Source: an uncultured Lachnospiraceae bacterium
GTDB lineage: Bacteria > Bacillota > Clostridia > Lachnospirales > Lachnospiraceae
Assembly: GCA_902794095.1 (NCBI GenBank)
Contig: CADBFZ010000001.1
Location: forward strand, 124,001 to 188,000
DNA: 64,000 nucleotides
Direction: 5' to 3'
Each line of letters opens with the position of its first letter. The stretch's first letter is position 1. Below the pieces are notes generated by a model, which saw nothing but the letters and a program-made list of their open reading frames with translations, searched no databases and had not been told where the DNA came from. Both the position numbers and the translations under genes were made by a program. Shown one piece after another: positions 34,158 through 44,278 of this stretch.

Positions 34158-35531
34158 TTATCTTCCGGCTAATTCCTTTGTAACTTCTTCCCAGGAAATC
34201 TCTTTCTCAGCCATAAGTACCATTAAATGATATAGAAGATCGCTGATCTCATAAACGGTTTCCTGATTGGAGTGATTCTTGGCTGCGATAATAGTCTCCG
34301 TAGCTTCCTCTCCCACTTTCTTAAGGATCTTATCAAGGCCCTTATCAAGCAGGTAATTGGTGTAGGAACCTTCCTTGGGATGTACCTTACGGTCCTTGAT
34401 TACATCATATACCTTCTCAAATACAAGAAGAGGATTTGTCTCATCGACTTCTTCACTTCCTGTGATTTCGTTAAAGAAGCAAGATCTCGCACCGGTATGA
34501 CATGCTACACCCACCTGGGATACTTTGGCAAGTATTGTATCTTTATCGCAGTCTGCAGTAAGGGATTTTACATACTGATAATGACCGCTGGTCTCACCCT
34601 TAACCCACTGCTCTTCACGGCTTCTTGAATAATAAGTCATAAGTCCGGTAGAGATGGTGTTAAGGAAAGCTTCCTCGTTCATATAAGCAAGCATAAGAAC
34701 TTCGTTGTTCTTATAATCCTGTACGATAACCGGGATAAGATCGTTGGGACCTTTCTTAAGATCGGACCATTTGATCTTGCTCTCAAGTCTTCTAACGATG
34801 ATTCCATTTTCGGTACAAATATCCTTAATGGATGAAATCTCTCCTGAGTTAAGCGAGATAACATTTCCGGTTACACCGGCTACAGAATCTTTCTTGAGAT
34901 ATTCGATGATCTTATTAAAAGCAAGATCCTTGGCGCTGATAACGATGGGAAGATCCACATCTCCTTCGATTACATCAAGTGCATGGATATTCTTAAGAAG
35001 TATTCCGGAGCAGTATTTAACGGCAAGATCCGATACGCTGCCGGTATCCTTATCATCACCTGAATGATAATTGGTGTCGGTTCCGATAAGAAGGCTTCTG
35101 TCCAGGGATTCTACCTGAGTGGTAAGAGTCTGAGGGTATGAAACCGCTGCATATACTTTATCTCTTCCGAATCTTCCGCTTGCTGCAGATGTAAGAAGGA
35201 TATTTACTTCCTTGTCGTAATCAAGAATAACCTTGGAACATCCTGCATATATAAGCTTCTTAACATCTTCAAGTCGCTTGATGTTACCGGTTGCATAGAT
35301 GGGAACCTCACTGTCTCCGCAAATTGCACGAATAATCCTGAGTGCCTCATCATGTGCTTCATCACCCATGCCTTCGGAAAGATCGTAGATTATGATTCCG
35401 TCTGCAAGATCCCTGCAGAATTTCATGGCAAGGGAATACGCATCAGCTTCGATTATTGAATCGTCTTCATCGGATGCCACTGCACTTCCGTTCTTAAGAT
35501 AGATACAGGGCAGAAATTTCTTAACGTACAT
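34158..35531 (-). CDS. hisIE: HisIE with an N-terminal degenerate HisF-like domain
   Basis: Encodes 457 aa, twice the usual HisIE length. Residues about 250-350 are phosphoribosyl-AMP cyclohydrolase ([36 protein letters not shown]) and 365-457 phosphoribosyl-ATP diphosphatase ([25 protein letters not shown]); together they catalyse histidine steps 2 and 3. Residues 1-235 resemble a HisA/HisF barrel ([32 protein letters not shown]) but lack the catalytic aspartates (CIYLKNG where HisF has CLDVKDG; AAVSYPQ for the second). It may be structural or regulatory. hisB overlaps it by one base. Confidence 0.88.
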   Translation of the reverse strand: MYVKKFLPCIYLKNGSAVASDEDDSIIEADAYSLAMKFCRDLADGIIIYDLSEGMGDEAHDEALRIIRAICGDSEVPIYATGNIKRLEDVKKLIYAGCSKVILDYDKEVNILLTSAASGRFGRDKVYAAVSYPQTLTTQVESLDRSLLIGTDTNYHSGDDKDTGSVSDLAVKYCSGILLKNIHALDVIEGDVDLPIVISAKDLAFNKIIEYLKKDSVAGVTGNVISLNSGEISSIKDICTENGIIVRRLESKIKWSDLKKGPNDLIPVIVQDYKNNEVLMLAYMNEEAFLNTISTGLMTYYSRSREEQWVKGETSGHYQYVKSLTADCDKDTILAKVSQVGVACHTGARSCFFNEITGSEEVDETNPLLVFEKVYDVIKDRKVHPKEGSYTNYLLDKGLDKILKKVGEEATETIIAAKNHSNQETVYEISDLLYHLMVLMAEKEISWEEVTKELAGR

Positions 35532-36130
35532 TACAGAGCTCCTTTCGTTGAGAGAACTCCTGAGATTCTGGGATCGGTTGTTGTAGCCATATCAAGAGCC
35601 TTTGCAAACGCTTTGAACATAGCCTCGGTTACGTGATGAGCATTTCCGTCGGATAAAACTTTAAAATGTAGATTCATTCCGGCAGAGTAACTTACTGCAT
35701 AGAAGAATTCCTTAACAAGCTCGGTATCAAGTTCACCGATCATGGGAACTTTGTACTCATATTCGAATCCGAGATAAGGTCTGTCACAAAGATCGATACT
35801 GCAAAGAACAAGAACCTCATCCATGGGAAGAACGAAGTATCCGTATCTGTTAATACCTTTCTTATCTCCGATTGCTTGTTTAATTGCAGTTCCGAGAACA
35901 ATACCGCAGTCTTCCACGCTGTGGTGTCCGTCTACTTCAAGATCTCCTGCTACGGAACATTTAAGATCGAATAAACCATGCTTTGAAAATGCTGTAAGCA
36001 TGTGATCAAAGAAACCGATTCCGGTCTTAACCTGATTCTTGCCGGTTCCGTCGATATTAAGGCTTATCTTGATATCTGTTTCACCGGTTTTTCTGGAAAC
36101 ATCTGCTTTTCTAATCTTCTTTGAAGGCAT
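35531..36130 (-). CDS. hisB: Imidazoleglycerol-phosphate dehydratase
   Basis: Encodes 199 aa, the monofunctional HisB form without the phosphatase domain. Metal-binding motifs [21 protein letters not shown] and the later [22 protein letters not shown] and [18 protein letters not shown] blocks are present. It performs the sixth step of histidine synthesis. It lies between hisD and hisIE in one transcription unit. Confidence 0.95.
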   Translation of the reverse strand: MPSKKIRKADVSRKTGETDIKISLNIDGTGKNQVKTGIGFFDHMLTAFSKHGLFDLKCSVAGDLEVDGHHSVEDCGIVLGTAIKQAIGDKKGINRYGYFVLPMDEVLVLCSIDLCDRPYLGFEYEYKVPMIGELDTELVKEFFYAVSYSAGMNLHFKVLSDGNAHHVTEAMFKAFAKALDMATTTDPRISGVLSTKGAL

Positions 36131-36145
36131 ATTAAGTCTCCTTTA

Positions 36146-37438
36146 TCAGTCCTCAAAACGGACTTTAATGCTGTTTGCGTGAGCGGTGAGTCCTTCGTTA
36201 TTTGCAAAGAGCTGAATCTTCTTGGAATCGCGCTCAAGTGCTTCCTTTGAATAGTATATAACGGAACTCTTTTTAATGAAATCATCAACATTTACGGGGC
36301 TGAAGAATCTTGCGGTTCCGTTAGTCGGAAGTATGTGGTTGGGACCTGCAAAATAATCTCCGAGAGGCTCGGATGAATACTCACCGAGGAAAATCGCACC
36401 CGCATTTCTGATCTTGGTCATTACCTCAAAAGGATTTGCTGTAAGGACTTCAAGATGCTCGCTTGCAACGGTATTAACTGTATCAATGGCCTCATCCATA
36501 TCATTTGCGATAAGGATATATCCGTAATTATCAAGGGATTTTCTGATGATATCAGCTCTTGAAAGAGTCTTGAGATATCCTTCGATCTCTTCGTTTACTT
36601 TATCTGCAATCTTCTTATCGGTAGTTACAAGTATAGCACTTGCAAGTTCATCGTGCTCAGCCTGGCTTAAAAGGTCTGCGGCAACATAGTGAGCATTAGC
36701 GGTTTCATCTGCAAGTACCATAACCTCGGAAGGTCCTGCGATGGAATCGATGCTTACAAATCCGTAAACAGCTTTCTTGGCAAGAGCTACGAAGATGTTA
36801 CCGGGGCCGGTGATCTTATAAACCTTGGGAATGGACTCGGTTCCGAATGCCATTGCACCGATTGCCTGAGCTCCGCCTGCTCTGTAGATTTCATCCGCAC
36901 CTGCGATATCAGCGGCAACTAAAGTTCCGGGATCGATGACTCCGGTCTTTCCGGGAGGTGTGCACATGATGATCCTGTCTACTCCGGCAACTTTTGCAGG
37001 AATGATATTCATAAGAACGGATGAAGGATAAGCTGCCTTTCCTCCGGGAACATATACACCCAGTCTTTCGATTGCAGTTATCTTCATTCCGAGTAAAGTT
37101 CCGTCCGGCTTGGTCTCAAACCAGCTGTTTCTGAGCTGCTTTTCGTGAAACTCTCTGATATTGGCAGCCGCTTCTTTGATAACTTCGATATACTCTTTAT
37201 CAAGCTTGGTATATGCTTCGGCAATCTCAGCTCTTGTTACCTTGATGTTTTCGGGAGTCAGTTCAAATCCGTCAAACTTAGTGGTGTAATCAAAAAGAGC
37301 CTTATCTCCGTTTTCACGGATGTTTGCAAGTATTTCATTTACTTTGGATTCGTACTCTGTGTACTGAGCAGGGGAACGCTTTAAAAGTTCGCTCTGAATC
37401 TCTGCGATTGAATCCGGAGTTAAGTTTACGATCTTCAT
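36146..37438 (-). CDS. hisD: Histidinol dehydrogenase
   Basis: Encodes 430 aa from the ATG at 37438, preceded by GGAGG; four earlier in-frame codons fall inside that ribosome site. Family features are YVPGGKAAYPSSVLMN, AGADEIYRAGGAQAIGA, KITGPGN and GPSEVMVLADETA, plus the late ILPTNGTARFFSPV. It oxidises histidinol to histidine in the last two steps. Confidence 0.95.
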   Translation of the reverse strand: MKIVNLTPDSIAEIQSELLKRSPAQYTEYESKVNEILANIRENGDKALFDYTTKFDGFELTPENIKVTRAEIAEAYTKLDKEYIEVIKEAAANIREFHEKQLRNSWFETKPDGTLLGMKITAIERLGVYVPGGKAAYPSSVLMNIIPAKVAGVDRIIMCTPPGKTGVIDPGTLVAADIAGADEIYRAGGAQAIGAMAFGTESIPKVYKITGPGNIFVALAKKAVYGFVSIDSIAGPSEVMVLADETANAHYVAADLLSQAEHDELASAILVTTDKKIADKVNEEIEGYLKTLSRADIIRKSLDNYGYILIANDMDEAIDTVNTVASEHLEVLTANPFEVMTKIRNAGAIFLGEYSSEPLGDYFAGPNHILPTNGTARFFSPVNVDDFIKKSSVIYYSKEALERDSKKIQLFANNEGLTAHANSIKVRFED

Positions 37439-37469
37439 ATAATCCTCCAAAAGCCCTTAAGGCTTGAAT

Positions 37470-38117
37470 TTATAATTGTTCTTTGAGCTTAAGAACAAGT
37501 TCCTTGATTCTGTCTCCCTTAAGTTGCATGCTGACGGGATTTACAATCATTCTTGCGGAAAGCGGGCAGATCTCTTCGAGAACTTCAAGTCCGTTTTCTC
37601 TTAAAGTGGAACCTGTTTCTACTATATCAACTATGACATCGGCAAGACCTACGATGGGTCCCAGCTCTACGCTTCCGTTAAGCTTGATGATATCAACAGT
37701 CTGGTTTTTCTTATTATTAAAATACTCCTTGGCAATTACCGGGTATTTACTGGCAACTCTGATTCTCTCATGATGTAGAAGCTTTTCTGCGGCCGAATGT
37801 GGACCGCATACGCACATCCTGCACTTTCCGAAACCAAGGTCCAATATCTCATAGACATTGCGGTTTTCCTCCAGGATTGTATCTCTTCCTACAACTCCGA
37901 TATCAGCTGAACCGTATTCTACATAAGTAGGAACATCGGGACCTTTGGAAAGGAAAAATCTTGTCTTGGTCTCTTCACTTGTAAATATAAGCTTTCTTGA
38001 AGAAGGATCCTTCATCTCTTCGCAGGTGATTCCGATCTTCTCGAAAAGCTCCATTGTTTTATTGGATAAGCGTCCCTTACCGAGCGCAAATGTAAGATAA
38101 TCGTCGTAACTGTTCAT
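37470..38117 (-). CDS. hisG: ATP phosphoribosyltransferase, short HisZ-dependent form
   Basis: Encodes 215 aa from the ATG at 38117 (GAGGAT upstream); 59 upstream in-frame codons lie within hisZ and are discarded. LTFALGKGRLSNKTMELF, GSADIGVVGRD and the DIVETGSTLRENGLEV motif identify HisG. The short form lacks the C-terminal allosteric domain and needs HisZ, which is encoded directly upstream. It commits PRPP and ATP to histidine synthesis. Confidence 0.95.
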   Translation of the reverse strand: MNSYDDYLTFALGKGRLSNKTMELFEKIGITCEEMKDPSSRKLIFTSEETKTRFFLSKGPDVPTYVEYGSADIGVVGRDTILEENRNVYEILDLGFGKCRMCVCGPHSAAEKLLHHERIRVASKYPVIAKEYFNNKKNQTVDIIKLNGSVELGPIVGLADVIVDIVETGSTLRENGLEVLEEICPLSARMIVNPVSMQLKGDRIKELVLKLKEQL

Positions 38118-38124
38118 AATATCC

Positions 38125-39255
38125 TCACTTCTGTGCACATACGGCGGCTCTTCCGCCCTTACTTCTGATCTCTGCTGCTTTCTTAACAGCTTCTTCATAT
38201 GAAGACTCATCACCTGCTTTATAGAAGATTTCCTCAACTGATGCCGCATCGGGGAAAGCAAATCCCTGTCTTTCGAGAAGCTTTTCAACTTCATCGGGAA
38301 GGATTACAAAGCCGACTGCAGCCGCATCCTTGCCAAAATAAGACAGCAGCTGATCATATCTTCCGCCCATGGCAATGGGGGATCCGGCTCCGAGAGCAAA
38401 TGCTTTAAATACGATTCCGGTATAGTACTGATACTTGGAAAGCATACCCAGATCAAATGAAACATACTTCTCATATCCACGGATCTTAAGAAGTTCAAAA
38501 AGCTTACTGAGTCTTTCAATAGCATTCTTAGAGATTTCATTTCCTGCAGAGGATGCAAGCTCGGAAAGCATAGAATGATCTGCGAAAGTATCTGTGATCC
38601 TAAGGAGCTTATCTCTCATCTCATCGCTTATATCGCACTGTCCGAGAAGATCAGATGCAGCAATGGGATTCTTGGATGAGATCAAGTCTCTTAAATCTCT
38701 TTCCTCATCTTCGGAAAGCTTAGCCTCTGAGCAAAGTCCCTTGAAATAATCAACTTCTCCTATCGAAACTCTGAAATTCTCAAGTCCTGTTTTAAGAAGA
38801 CTTTCTATTAAGAGGGAAACCATCTCGGCATCTGCCTGAACGCTTCCGTCTCCGATGAGTTCAGCACCTTCCTGAGTAACCTCACAGTATTTTCCCTGAA
38901 GGGATGAAATATTCTGGAAGGTTGATCCGATATAGGAAAATCTCAAAGCTCTGTCATCATCCATGAAATACTTTGCAGCACATCTTGCTATCGAAGGAGT
39001 AAAATCAGGACGAAGTGCAAGGGTCTCGTTTTCTTTATCGAAGAATTTATAAAGTTCTCTTGAAGGAATTGTTCCGACTTCCTTGGAAAAGACATCGAAA
39101 TATTCGAATGAAGGTGTCTGGATATCGGTATATCCATAGGAAGAAATCACATCTGAGATCGTCTTTCTCACGAACTTGATATTGTCATATTCCTTGCCGT
39201 AGATATCCCTGACGCCGTCGGGTGTATGGAGTAAATTGTTCTTGAAATTGCTCAT
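38125..39255 (-). CDS. hisZ: ATP phosphoribosyltransferase regulatory subunit HisZ
   Basis: Encodes 376 aa with a class II histidyl-tRNA synthetase-like fold (TPDGVRDIYG start, SYGYTDIQTPSFEY, LRPDFTPSIAR, GGRYDQLLSYFG) but without aminoacylation capacity. HisZ pairs with short HisG to form the active, histidine-inhibited enzyme. It is the first gene of hisZ-hisG-hisD-hisB-hisIE. hisA, hisF, hisH and hisC are not in the window. Confidence 0.93.
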   Translation of the reverse strand: MSNFKNNLLHTPDGVRDIYGKEYDNIKFVRKTISDVISSYGYTDIQTPSFEYFDVFSKEVGTIPSRELYKFFDKENETLALRPDFTPSIARCAAKYFMDDDRALRFSYIGSTFQNISSLQGKYCEVTQEGAELIGDGSVQADAEMVSLLIESLLKTGLENFRVSIGEVDYFKGLCSEAKLSEDEERDLRDLISSKNPIAASDLLGQCDISDEMRDKLLRITDTFADHSMLSELASSAGNEISKNAIERLSKLFELLKIRGYEKYVSFDLGMLSKYQYYTGIVFKAFALGAGSPIAMGGRYDQLLSYFGKDAAAVGFVILPDEVEKLLERQGFAFPDAASVEEIFYKAGDESSYEEAVKKAAEIRSKGGRAAVCAQK

Positions 39256-39294
39256 ATATATCTCACTTTACCTATTGTTCATGATACAATGTAA

Positions 39295-39350
39295 ATGTTT
39301 CACGAAATTTATGTTTCACGCTTTACTATGCTAATGTGCTAACATGCTAA
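39295..39350 (-). promoter_or_regulatory. Repeat-rich upstream region of the his operon
   Basis: ATGTTTCACG occurs at 39295-39304 and 39311-39320, and TGCTAA occurs three times at exact 8-base spacing (39329, 39337, 39345). No T-box (histidine tRNA-sensing) leader is recognisable. An 8-base tandem spacing suits a TrpR-type repressor such as YerC/HisR; this is inference. Confidence 0.5.
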
Positions 39351-39371
39351 TACAGTGAATTATACAGACCA

Positions 39372-39407
39372 AATTACTATGTGTCAATAACAAAAAACAT
39401 AGTAATT
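39372..39407. repeat. 10-base inverted repeat between hisZ and a plus-strand gene
   Basis: AATTACTATG at 39372-39381 is exactly inverted at 39398-39407 with a 16-base spacer. It lies in the divergent intergenic region; operator or hairpin. Confidence 0.45.
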
Positions 39408-39448
39408 ATAACGCATTTTACACATTAAAGATATCGAAAGGATTCAAT

Positions 39449-40657
39449 ATGGAATCTGTCTATTTTGGAAAAGAAAACTCTGACTTACACAAGATTACAA
39501 CTGAGCCAAAGCCTCAGGAAAATGCTCCCAAAGGTCCCAGAGAGTATTATTTTCCCAATGAGAATACGAAAAAGCTGGATATTATTGCGTTCATATCTGC
39601 TCTTCTTGCATCAGCTGTATTGGACGGTTTTATATTCGGCTTTGCATACCCGGCTATCATTTTCACTTTAAGAAAATCATATCCGGTTTTTAAGCTTATT
39701 ATAGTTAACGAATTTCTTCTCGCAGACATCTTTGTTCTGTATGCTATTTTATTTATCATTATATATTTTCTGATCCATAATAGCGGGCGTAAAAAAGTCT
39801 ATGTAAATGACAACGGAACATTCTATTTTCTTAAAATGAATATCAGGGTAAAGACCGGGAGATCAAACAGTTCCATACATGCCAAATACGCAAGATATAT
39901 TAATAAAATAAATAAACAGATAGAAAAAAGGGGATTAAGGATCTTCAAGGTTCTGACAGACTGTAAAGAATCGGATAATATCCATGATGACGGGATATAC
40001 TTTACCGGATTTAACGAAAAGACGGTAAGCGATGAAGAGTTTAAGATTCCCGGCTGGTACATTAAATACGAACCAAATGCAGATTACCATAAGAATAAAA
40101 TAGGCTTTGCTCTTCTGTTTTGGGTGATAAAGCTGTCATATTATGGAATTATAATGTGTTGGCTTATCAGTATCGGAAAGAGCAGACTTAATACTTTTAA
40201 TGAATGCTTCGAAACTTACAGAGATGAGAGAATTGCAGCGCTTGAACCTATCGGGTACAAATACTTGGAAAGCAGCGGATATCTCGATCATACTTATGAA
40301 TATCTGGAGTTTATTGATAAAACCGATAATCTGAATAATACTGTGAGGGTATATTTTGATATAACCAAAGATGGTGAAATCATAGATGATTCATATAGCT
40401 TTTTCTATGACATGAATTACGATGAAGATATTGATACCATTAAAACTGCCATAAGGACTTTGTATGACGGAGATATTCCGGAACTTGACGACATAGATGA
40501 AATGATTCAAAAATACAAACTTGAGGGAACACGGCAAAGTATTAGTATCTCAAACGATCACATATTTATGGGCGGAAGTGTATATGACTCATACTACGCA
40601 GATTACAGATTATATATTAACTTCTCGGAAAAGAATAAACTGATTTATATCTTTTAA
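39449..40657 (+). CDS. Membrane protein of unknown function
   Basis: Encodes 402 aa. A polar N-terminus (1-45) is followed by hydrophobic segments at about 45-80 and 92-112, a basic/aromatic cytoplasmic-like region (115-210), another hydrophobic segment at about 212-235 and a long, Asp/Tyr-rich C-terminal region. I recognise no family. It stands alone between the divergent his operon and a terminator, and it is more AT-rich and richer in Asn, Ile and Tyr codons than neighbouring housekeeping genes, so acquisition by transfer is possible. Confidence 0.65.
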   Translation: MESVYFGKENSDLHKITTEPKPQENAPKGPREYYFPNENTKKLDIIAFISALLASAVLDGFIFGFAYPAIIFTLRKSYPVFKLIIVNEFLLADIFVLYAILFIIIYFLIHNSGRKKVYVNDNGTFYFLKMNIRVKTGRSNSSIHAKYARYINKINKQIEKRGLRIFKVLTDCKESDNIHDDGIYFTGFNEKTVSDEEFKIPGWYIKYEPNADYHKNKIGFALLFWVIKLSYYGIIMCWLISIGKSRLNTFNECFETYRDERIAALEPIGYKYLESSGYLDHTYEYLEFIDKTDNLNNTVRVYFDITKDGEIIDDSYSFFYDMNYDEDIDTIKTAIRTLYDGDIPELDDIDEMIQKYKLEGTRQSISISNDHIFMGGSVYDSYYADYRLYINFSEKNKLIYIF

Positions 40658-40658
40658 T

Positions 40659-40693
40659 AAAATACTCCCCGTTCATGAACGGGGAGTATTTTT
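40659..40693. terminator. Bidirectional terminator, perfect palindrome
   Basis: A perfect inverted repeat centred at 40675/40676 (AAAATACTCCCCGTTCA and its complement) with T-runs in both directions separates two convergent genes. Confidence 0.92.
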
Positions 40694-40703
40694 ATCGTCA
40701 TTA

Positions 40704-42638
40704 TTAAAAAGAATCAAGAAGCTGCTTAAGTGAGTCTTCTACATCCTCGGTTACCGTAGTCATCATGTTGATGGATGTAGCTGTTTCTTCGGATGAAGCA
40801 ACAAGGTTCTCAGCTCTTGAATTGACCTTCTTAACTATATCTGCAAGTCTCTGGGACTCTTCGATAAGCTTGGTGATGGTCTCTTTAATATCCTGGTTGT
40901 TCTTATTGGAATCGTTTGCAGTAACATTTGAATTCTCTGCAAGATTCTTTATCTCGTCAGCAACAACCGCAAATCCTCTTCCGGCTTCACCCGCACGAGC
41001 AGCTTCGATTGAAGCATTAAGTGCAAGAAGGTTAGTCTGGTTTGATATTGCTATAACGTCTGCGTTATTTGATTCAAGCTTATCAAGATATCCCTCTATT
41101 GTAGAGAGAACGTTACGAAGGTTCTCTGCAAACTGATCGACCTCAGCCATGTACTCGGATATCTTGGAGGTCTGCTGAGCGTTATCATCACTTATCTTCT
41201 GAATCTGATTGATGGAGTTAAGAAGATTTGCGAAGTTTTCGTTAATTCCGGATGAAAGAGAATCTTTCTTTTCAACAAGTTCATCATGAGTTTTCTGAAC
41301 CTGTTCGGTAAGAGCGATTGCCTTATCCTTCTCTTCGTATGCTCTGTCTTTGATATAGTGTACACAGTTATGACGATGGCTGAATCCGTTGGCAATTGCA
41401 ATTGCCATTTCACGACATGAATCATATCCGCAGCATGAGCAGTCGATATGACGCTTCTCTTCGGTATCCTTTCTCATCTTGGTAAAGATCTGATTGATCT
41501 CTGCGTCGGAAGGAATCCTGAAAGCACAATCCTTGCTTCTGTCGGTATATTTCCTTATAAAGTCATTCAGATTAAGATCTGCAAACTGCTTATTAAGAGC
41601 GGCAAGTCTCTTCTCGGGAGTAAGTTTCTTACCCCATGCGGATCTCTTCGAATCATTCTTGGAACTTATCTTAACCTTCTGAATGGTCTCGAATACTTCC
41701 TCATCCATGGTCTTACGGTTATCAACTCCTGTTCCGTAGAGACAGCCGTTGGTACAGTTGAGTGCATCGATAAAGAGATAACCTGTTCTGCCGTTCTTGA
41801 TTCTTTCTTTGTTGCGGCGAAGATACTCATACATATGATGTTCGCCTTCCATCTGACGAACAAGAGCATCCTCTCCCAGAAGCCAATATACATTCTCTTT
41901 CAGACCGCCGGGCATAGGATAAATTGATCCGAGGCCATATTCAATCTCGTCCTTATAAGGCTGAGCTCCGCTTACGGGATGAGTCTTAAGATATGCAACA
42001 AGCTTTGAAAATGTAAGATTATATGCGATATATCCCTGATTATTGGGATCGTCTATCTCATTCTTTTTGGCAATACAAGGACTGATAAATGCAAACTTGT
42101 CATTTATCTTAAGATACTTCTTGGCATAGATTGCAGTACACATCATGGGACTGTGTACCGGCATGAGTTTGGGAAGAAGTTCGGGTAGGTATCTCTCGAT
42201 ATAACCTACAACTGCAGGACAAGGCTGAGAAATTCCACCGTAGAATTTATGCTCAGTAATATATTTGATGTATGCCCAGGTAGTGATATCTGCTCCGAAA
42301 GAAACGCTGATAAAGCGATTAACTCCCAGCTTTTTGAGCATACCGAGATATTTCTCATAGTCACGAGGATAATTAGCAAGAAAAGCGGGAGCAATGATAA
42401 CGGAGATCTTCTGACCTTTCGAAAGATCTGCGAAGAACTGCTCAACATCATCTTCATACTCTCTTGCCTGATGCTCACACGCATCAAGACATGCACCGCA
42501 GGCGATGCACTTTTTAGGATCTACTTCTATTATGTTGCCTCTTTCTTTTTCAACGGCAACATTCGCTCCGATACAGCTACAGGCTCTGATACATTTATTA
42601 CATCCGATACATTTGTCGTTTGTCTTGATCAACCCCAT
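40704..42638 (-). CDS. [FeFe]-hydrogenase-like protein fused to a chemoreceptor signalling domain
   Basis: Encodes 644 aa from the ATG at 42638 (GGAGG upstream). Two ferredoxin-type 4Fe-4S motifs (from C10 and about C44) lead to an [FeFe]-hydrogenase large-domain fold with variants of the H-cluster motifs: [17 protein letters not shown] and [22 protein letters not shown] cluster motif (about 390) follows, then a cytoplasmic methyl-accepting domain with the hairpin tip [19 protein letters not shown]. No membrane segment is present. It resembles sensory hydrogenases (HydS type) and probably couples redox or hydrogen state to chemotaxis kinases encoded elsewhere. Confidence 0.88.
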   Translation of the reverse strand: MGLIKTNDKCIGCNKCIRACSCIGANVAVEKERGNIIEVDPKKCIACGACLDACEHQAREYEDDVEQFFADLSKGQKISVIIAPAFLANYPRDYEKYLGMLKKLGVNRFISVSFGADITTWAYIKYITEHKFYGGISQPCPAVVGYIERYLPELLPKLMPVHSPMMCTAIYAKKYLKINDKFAFISPCIAKKNEIDDPNNQGYIAYNLTFSKLVAYLKTHPVSGAQPYKDEIEYGLGSIYPMPGGLKENVYWLLGEDALVRQMEGEHHMYEYLRRNKERIKNGRTGYLFIDALNCTNGCLYGTGVDNRKTMDEEVFETIQKVKISSKNDSKRSAWGKKLTPEKRLAALNKQFADLNLNDFIRKYTDRSKDCAFRIPSDAEINQIFTKMRKDTEEKRHIDCSCCGYDSCREMAIAIANGFSHRHNCVHYIKDRAYEEKDKAIALTEQVQKTHDELVEKKDSLSSGINENFANLLNSINQIQKISDDNAQQTSKISEYMAEVDQFAENLRNVLSTIEGYLDKLESNNADVIAISNQTNLLALNASIEAARAGEAGRGFAVVADEIKNLAENSNVTANDSNKNNQDIKETITKLIEESQRLADIVKKVNSRAENLVASSEETATSINMMTTVTEDVEDSLKQLLDSF

Positions 42639-42775
42639 ACTATCCTCCAAGGTGAAAATAGATTGCCACTTAACATATTTTACTAAAATTATGCTTTTTA
42701 TACCAATTTAAAAATTTAGCAATTTTGTGACTATACAGGAAATCAAATGCTCCATCGATCTTGAGGGAGCTCAAA

Positions 42776-43318
42776 TTATTTCTCATCCGGCCTGTCAGCC
42801 AGGTCTAAATTAACCTTATCAAGATACGGGACAGGAATCCCGGGGTTTTCTTTGATTATATAATCGGGATTAAGTTCATCATGCCTGAAGGATTTGCGTC
42901 CGCCCTTCTCTGCCCTTTCCCAGAAGAATTCAAGCATCTGAAGAGGCAGATAATATAGCTCTTCCCTTCCGGTAAAATAGATCAGGAAGAACGCTATACC
43001 GCCCTGCTTTTCAAACTTTCTCATGAACTCAACCTGGTGAGCATGTATATTACTTAAGGCAAAGGTATCTGAAGCGCATTCTTTTGCATCAAAGCAGATT
43101 GGAATTCCCTGAACCGCTCCAATGTAATCGACAGTACTTTTCTGATCAAAGTAAGCAAGTGTAATGTGCCTTGTTGCTTTATCGATATTGATTGGAGTTA
43201 TGGGCGTGGGAATCTTCTGGACAAGCGCAAGTCCAGCTTCGTCATATTTTTCGTTACTTCTGTTTATCAGGTCTTCAAGAGTTGAACCTCTGAGACCTCT
43301 TGATTTCCAAGTGGTCAT
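42776..43318 (-). CDS. recU: Holliday junction resolvase RecU
   Basis: Encodes 180 aa. The N-terminal RGSTLEDLINRSNEKY and the nuclease core STVDYIGAVQGIPICFDAKEC (acidic metal ligands and lysine) identify RecU, with the following HQVEFMRKFEKQGGIAFFLI segment. It resolves Holliday junctions in Firmicutes recombination repair. Usually recU neighbours a PBP1 gene; here it follows the rluA-family gene with an ATGA overlap. Confidence 0.94.
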   Translation of the reverse strand: MTTWKSRGLRGSTLEDLINRSNEKYDEAGLALVQKIPTPITPINIDKATRHITLAYFDQKSTVDYIGAVQGIPICFDAKECASDTFALSNIHAHQVEFMRKFEKQGGIAFFLIYFTGREELYYLPLQMLEFFWERAEKGGRKSFRHDELNPDYIIKENPGIPVPYLDKVNLDLADRPDEK

Positions 43319-44277
43319 AAGGTATCTTCCTCTCTTATTCCGATTTTGGATGCCAAACGCATCATATCTGCAGGCATAGGTGCAGTAATGTCTGTTCCTT
43401 CTTCAAGAACAGTTCTGTATGAATGAAGCATCTGACGCTTAGCCATGGAGGCCGACTTTTCATTTCCGTACTTTCTGTCACCGAGAATGGGAAAACCGAG
43501 CCTCGCTAAATGAGCTCTGATCTGATGGGATTTGCCGGTATAAAGTCTTACCTTAACAAGTGAGATCTCATCACTGCATTTAACAGGTTCAAATCCTGTT
43601 TTGATCATCATTGCATCCGGAGCATCTTCAGAGACGAACTTAAGCTTGTTTTCTTTTTCATCTTTTATTACGTATTTGATATCGATTGAAGGGCCTGTAA
43701 AATTACCGGCAACAATAGCCAGGTAATACTTCTCCAGATCCTTGTCTTTGATCTTATCGGACAGATACCTGGATCCTTCAAAAGTCTTGGCACATAAAAT
43801 AAGTCCGGATGTATTTCGGTCCAGTCTGTTACAAACAGAAGGCCTGAAACTTTGAAGTGATGATGCAGTTACTGCTCCTTTTGCAAGCAGGTATCCCACC
43901 AAATATTCATTTAAAGAAAGCGCCTTATTATCAGCGGACTGTGAAAGCACATTTGCAGGCTTATTAAATACAACTATCTTGTCGTCTTCATATACTGCTT
44001 CAATGCCTTTAATTTCTGTATATGCTCTTTCAAATACTGAAGTATTAACCGCTTCTCCCGCAGCAAACTTCTCATATGTCTCGTCTGAAAAGAAAACAGA
44101 AATAACATCACCTGCCTTAACTATCTCATTTCCGGTTGCTTTGGATGAATTAAGGGTGATGTTTTTCTTACGAAGTTGTTTATATATAAGGCTTTTGGGA
44201 CATGACGGAAGAAGTCTTTGAAGATACTTATCAAGACGCTGAGATGCCATATCATTTGTGACTGTTATCTGTTTCAT
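43315..44277 (-). CDS. RluA-family pseudouridine synthase (RluC-like)
   Basis: Encodes 320 aa: an S4 domain (about 10-70) and a catalytic domain with the nucleophilic aspartate in NRLDRNTSGLIL and LYTGKSHQIRAHLA near the end. Domain order and length match RluC-type enzymes that modify 23S rRNA, but target sites cannot be assigned. It overlaps recU by four bases. Confidence 0.9.
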   Translation of the reverse strand: MKQITVTNDMASQRLDKYLQRLLPSCPKSLIYKQLRKKNITLNSSKATGNEIVKAGDVISVFFSDETYEKFAAGEAVNTSVFERAYTEIKGIEAVYEDDKIVVFNKPANVLSQSADNKALSLNEYLVGYLLAKGAVTASSLQSFRPSVCNRLDRNTSGLILCAKTFEGSRYLSDKIKDKDLEKYYLAIVAGNFTGPSIDIKYVIKDEKENKLKFVSEDAPDAMMIKTGFEPVKCSDEISLVKVRLYTGKSHQIRAHLARLGFPILGDRKYGNEKSASMAKRQMLHSYRTVLEEGTDITAPMPADMMRLASKIGIREEDTL

Positions 44278-44278
44278 A

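Noticed and set aside
39301-39320. Full parS site upstream of hisZ
   Set aside because: Only half-sites (TGTTTCACG) are present; the second halves match poorly, about 11 of 16.
39256-39448. Histidine T-box riboswitch before hisZ
   Set aside because: No T-box sequence, specifier loop or antiterminator could be recognised.
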